Origin: Chlamydomonas reinhardtii
Taxonomy: Eukaryota; Chlorophyta; Chlorophyceae; Chlamydomonadales; Chlamydomonadaceae
DNA length: 64,000 nucleotides
Assembly: GCF_000002595.2 (NCBI RefSeq)
Contig: NC_057019.1
Span: 6,719,922-6,783,921 of the forward strand
Reading direction: 5' to 3'
The position numbers and the translations under genes were made by a program. Positions 60,876-64,000 of the stretch are shown here, piece by piece (position 1 is the stretch's first letter; each line of letters starts with the position of its first letter). The notes under the pieces were generated by a model. The model saw only the letters and a program-made list of their open reading frames with translations. It was not told the origin of the DNA and made no database searches.

Positions 60876-62427
60876 GCTATCGCCTGGCCGGGCGCCGGAG
60901 CGTGAGCAATGCGCGTCAGCAAGCTAACAGCCTGCCAGCAAGTCAACGATGCCCCGATACAGTAACTCCTGCGTTATACATATACCAGCCGCGCAACCTT
61001 GCCTTGACGTGGCGAAATGACTGTTGGGGTCTGGGAAGACGCTGTATACTACGCCACTACGGGACCACGCCAACTGGCCCCTTACCCTGTCCAATCGCAT
61101 CCAGACCGCCAGCTCACCCCAACCAAACATGCACGCACGTCATGCATCTATGCATGCTAAGTTGCGAACATGGTATACCGTAAACCAATGCACGACATTC
61201 GTGACCGTAATTATCGTGTGTGGTTACAAGGTGATGCGCACAATCTTTTGCATGCCCTTCCTGCCGCGTGAAAACCGGAGGCCAAAGCCGGGGTGACCCA
61301 ATAACGCCTACAAATGATGAAGTCCCACACTTATTGTACTGCTATCAGCGTCGCGGGCGGTCCAGCAGACAACTAACAGCGACCTATGCCCTAACACTCG
61401 TTCACCAAACGAGTCTGTCGTCATACCGTAATCAGTTGTTAAGTTTTGCACGTGTTCACCACCTGATCACCTGATGGCTTGTCGCCTTGCCACCACCGAG
61501 CCACTTTGACTCGTCTGTCCCCCGCAGGGACAGCTAGCTGGCCACCCTGCCCACAGCCGGTAAAACCGGGGTCCCGCAGTCCTGCCTTCATGCCGGTTCT
61601 TACCAGCCTCACATGCTGCCCAATAGACGTCCATCTATAGGTGGACTGTCACCCGGAAGCACGACTGCCGCTCTCACCTTCCATACCCTAAACCCCGTAT
61701 AACACACGTACGTGCCCTCTGGTAGCTGTCCTGACGCTGCCGCGCAATATGCGTAGCTCCCCAAGCCAGTTCCCTAAATCGACACACCCTCTCCGCCATA
61801 CCCTCTCACCAGCTAATATCAGCTGACCGTTCAAGCTCTATAACCAGAATTCCAAAGCAATGCGCATTTACTGAAATACGGAATGCACTCCGACCCTCAC
61901 TGCCTCTCCCTGCTCCCTGCGCCCCAAGCCTATCCGCCTAATAAGCAACCCGCCCATACACTCGCGCGCGACGCACATCTTGCTCTTTCCTCACGCCCTC
62001 GCATTGTTTGTGTCCGCTTTGTACACGTCCGCGCGCGGTCACCAAGGCACAACGGAGCAAGTGGCCAAAGCCTTACGAGCCACCACGCGCCTGGCAGACC
62101 GCCACGTGCCGGCGAGATTCTATTGGCAAGGGATACACGCGCACGTGCTAAGCTCATCAGTAAAGCACAGGACGGCGAAGGGGCCATGCCATTATGCTGC
62201 TAGCCAAGACTATAACATCATGCAACTACCGTGGCGAGTACGACTGGCGTGGGACAAGAACACTGCTACAAGATTTACAGCATACGATTTATTCATCTCG
62301 CATTTGCGTTCTGTATAAAAAGATAGTATGACACTCTCAAGCAGGCATCCAACCAAAGCAGTAGTGGTGTGGCACCCGAGCCGCCAAACCCGCAAAAAGC
62401 GAGTTGCCATGTCGTAGATGCGTCCTC
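60873..62427. other. Gene-poor stretch between the Fanzor fragment and the second kinase
   Basis: No recognisable coding signal. The right part should be the 3' UTR of the second kinase, with a minus-strand TGTAA at 62275-62279. A short palindrome-like gtccatctatag/gtggac is near 61628. Confidence 0.45.
62275..62279 (-). terminator. Poly(A) signal TGTAA for the second Aurora-like kinase
   Basis: TGTAA on the minus strand about 150 bases after the stop at 62428. Confidence 0.55.
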
Positions 62428-64000
62428 TCATGCAACCACCGCCGCACTGCTGCTGCAGATATCCGCAGTCACACCTGCCGCACCGTGGGAAGGCGGACTC
62501 CCAGCCTTGTTCGCCGGCCGTTGCTTTGCCTCCTGGACCGCGGCCGCAGCAGCAGCCAACCAGGGCGCTTGCTTGAGGTCAAGGGCTGTGGGGCGGTCCG
62601 CAGGGTCGGGCAACAGGCTTGCTTGAATCCAAGCGCGCGCCGCGGGCGGCACAGACGCGGGGAAGTGCAGCGCCGCTGCGGTCATCTCACAAACGACGAA
62701 GCCGCCAACGCTGCCCGCGGCCGCGGCCTGCTGTGAGTCCTGCTGCGCCCGCGCGATTGCTGGCGGGAAGCCCACCATGAGCTCGTACGCCATGCAGCCC
62801 ACCGCCCAGATGTCCACCGCAGTCGAGTACGCCAGCTGCGGCTTGTCCTTGTTCTCCTGCGGCTCGGCCTTGAGCGGGCAGCGCTCCACCTCGGGAGCCA
62901 TGTAGCCCTCCGTGCCGGCGCGCGTGACCGCCCGCTCGTGGTGCAGGTTGATGGACACGCCGAAGTCCGCCACAAGCAGCCGCCAGTCGGTGGTGAAAAG
63001 CACGTTCTCGGGCTGCAGAGATAGGGAACCGGCGGCAAGGCGGGGCAGGGCATGCGCACGGTCAGCAACAGTATTCGGAGCTCCACACGCACGCACGTGC
63101 TGCGCCCACTCACAGCTAGCAGCACGCAGCACCAGCTCCCAGCACCATCCCACGCGCATGCAAGGACACACACCTTGATGTCGCGGTGGCAGATGCCGCG
63201 CGAGTGCAGGTAGCTCAGCGCCTCCAGGAAGGGACGCATCACGAAATGTGCGACCTGGTCAGGTTGCATGCGGCCACCCAGACGCTTGGCGACGCCGTAC
63301 AAGTCGCCACGCGCCGCGTACTCCTGCACCAGCACCAGCCTATCCTTGTCGTCCTGTGTGCACGTGCGTGGTTGGTTGGGTTTGGGCGGGGCCCATGTGA
63401 GCAAGGGAAGCAAGGGTGAATGCTGTGGTGTTTGGACTCGGTGCGTGATGGCTGGGAAAGTGCCACACGGTTTGGGCCACGGTGTTTCGGGTGAGCAACA
63501 TAACATGGAGCAGGAATACGGCATTGTAGGGCGACTGTGCGAGTGTATGGCGCTGCTTGACCGCTTGCCGGCAACGTTGCAGGACGCCGTTGCTGGATGT
63601 AGAACCCAACACACCGCACACTTGATGGCTGGGGCCAAACACACAACACAGGTTGCGGCCTAGGCACCCACCCATCCGCCCACCCATGCGCCCACCCGTC
63701 CGCCCACCCGGCCCTGTCGTACCCACCAGGAAGGCCGAATGGAGTCGCAGGATGTTGGGGTGCAGCATTGACACGTGGATCTCAATTTCGCGGCGCAGCC
63801 TGCACGTCCGCGCGTGTTGCAAGCAAGTAAGTGCACCCCCACGGCAATACACAGCGGCAGCTATGTCATCAGCATGTACGAGGAGCTGCAAGCAACCTCA
63901 ACGTCCGTACTCACTAACCGGGCCAGCACACGCAAGACCCCCAACGGCCAACACAGTGACGAGCTCACATGTGCACGACGTTCGAGGCGATTCGGTCCAG
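62428..64000 (-). CDS. Second Aurora-like Ser/Thr protein kinase (5' end outside window)
   Basis: Visible exons on the minus strand: 63969-64000 (partial; LDRIASNVVHM), 63727-63799, 63174-63353 and 62428-63012, all in phase. They cover the kinase domain from just after the catalytic Lys to the C-terminus: REIEIHVSMLHPNILRLHSAFL, DDKDRLVLVQEYAARGDL, GICHRDIKPENV, VADFGVSI, RAGTEGYMAPE, DIWAVGCMAYEL. Compared with the kinase at 55360 it has one extra intron (63354-63726) splitting AFL from DDKDR. The last exon and the intron before it are nearly identical in sequence to the first kinase, while the earlier exons differ much more. The C-terminal tail differs (QEAKQRPANKAGS... ending SSSAAVVA). 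The Gly loop and catalytic Lys lie beyond the window. Confidence 0.9.

Overview
The window looks like nuclear DNA of a Chlamydomonas-type green alga, most likely C. reinhardtii or a close relative. The reasons are: high GC, genes split into many short exons with GT-AG (and some GC-AG) introns, TGTAA polyadenylation signals 100-650 bases after stop codons, long (CA)n/(GT)n tracts inside introns, and plastid-type nuclear genes with transit peptides. All exon models below were made by reading splice sites and checking that phases close; none is backed by transcripts.

Layout, left to right. 0.2-0.8 kb: last two exons of histidinol-phosphate aminotransferase (+). 1.9-6.9 kb: complete kinesin-5 mitotic motor (+). 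9.7-11.7 kb: type II membrane protein A (-). 12.2-13.0 kb: a dispersed repeat family. 13.3-16.6 kb: unrecognised coiled-coil protein with a probable transit peptide (+). 17-22.3 kb: a retroelement-rich stretch with a Penelope-like reverse transcriptase (-) beside a decayed FtsH-like AAA ATPase fragment. 22.4-22.9 kb: a second copy of the dispersed repeat. 23.3-25.8 kb: type II membrane protein B (-), built like protein A. 26.2-29.2 kb: DTW-domain tRNA-modifying enzyme (-). 29.7-33.1 kb: PHYHD1-type dioxygenase (-), divergent from a RecQ helicase (33.6-38.3 kb, +). 39.2-40.9 kb: unrecognised Pro-tailed protein (-). 43.0-45.1 kb: organellar release factor 1 (-), divergent from chloroplast co-chaperonin (45.5-46.9 kb, +). 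47.8-49.7 kb: SPRING1 homologue (+). 50.1-52.4 kb: SlyD-like FKBP (+). 52.7-55.3 kb: a ~500 bp block present twice. 55.4-57.5 kb: Aurora-like protein kinase (+). 59.4-60.4 kb: C-terminal part of a Fanzor (eukaryotic TnpB relative). 62.4-64.0 kb: a second Aurora-like kinase (-), cut by the window end and inverted relative to the first.

The genes are mostly unrelated housekeeping and regulatory loci. Linked functions are few: release factor 1 and the co-chaperonin share a 340 bp divergent intergenic region and both appear to serve the plastid, and the FKBP is also probably plastid-targeted. The unusual material is the Fanzor remnant, the inverted kinase pair whose similarity runs through an intron, the repeat/retroelement block between two similar membrane-protein genes, and six GC-AG introns in one window.
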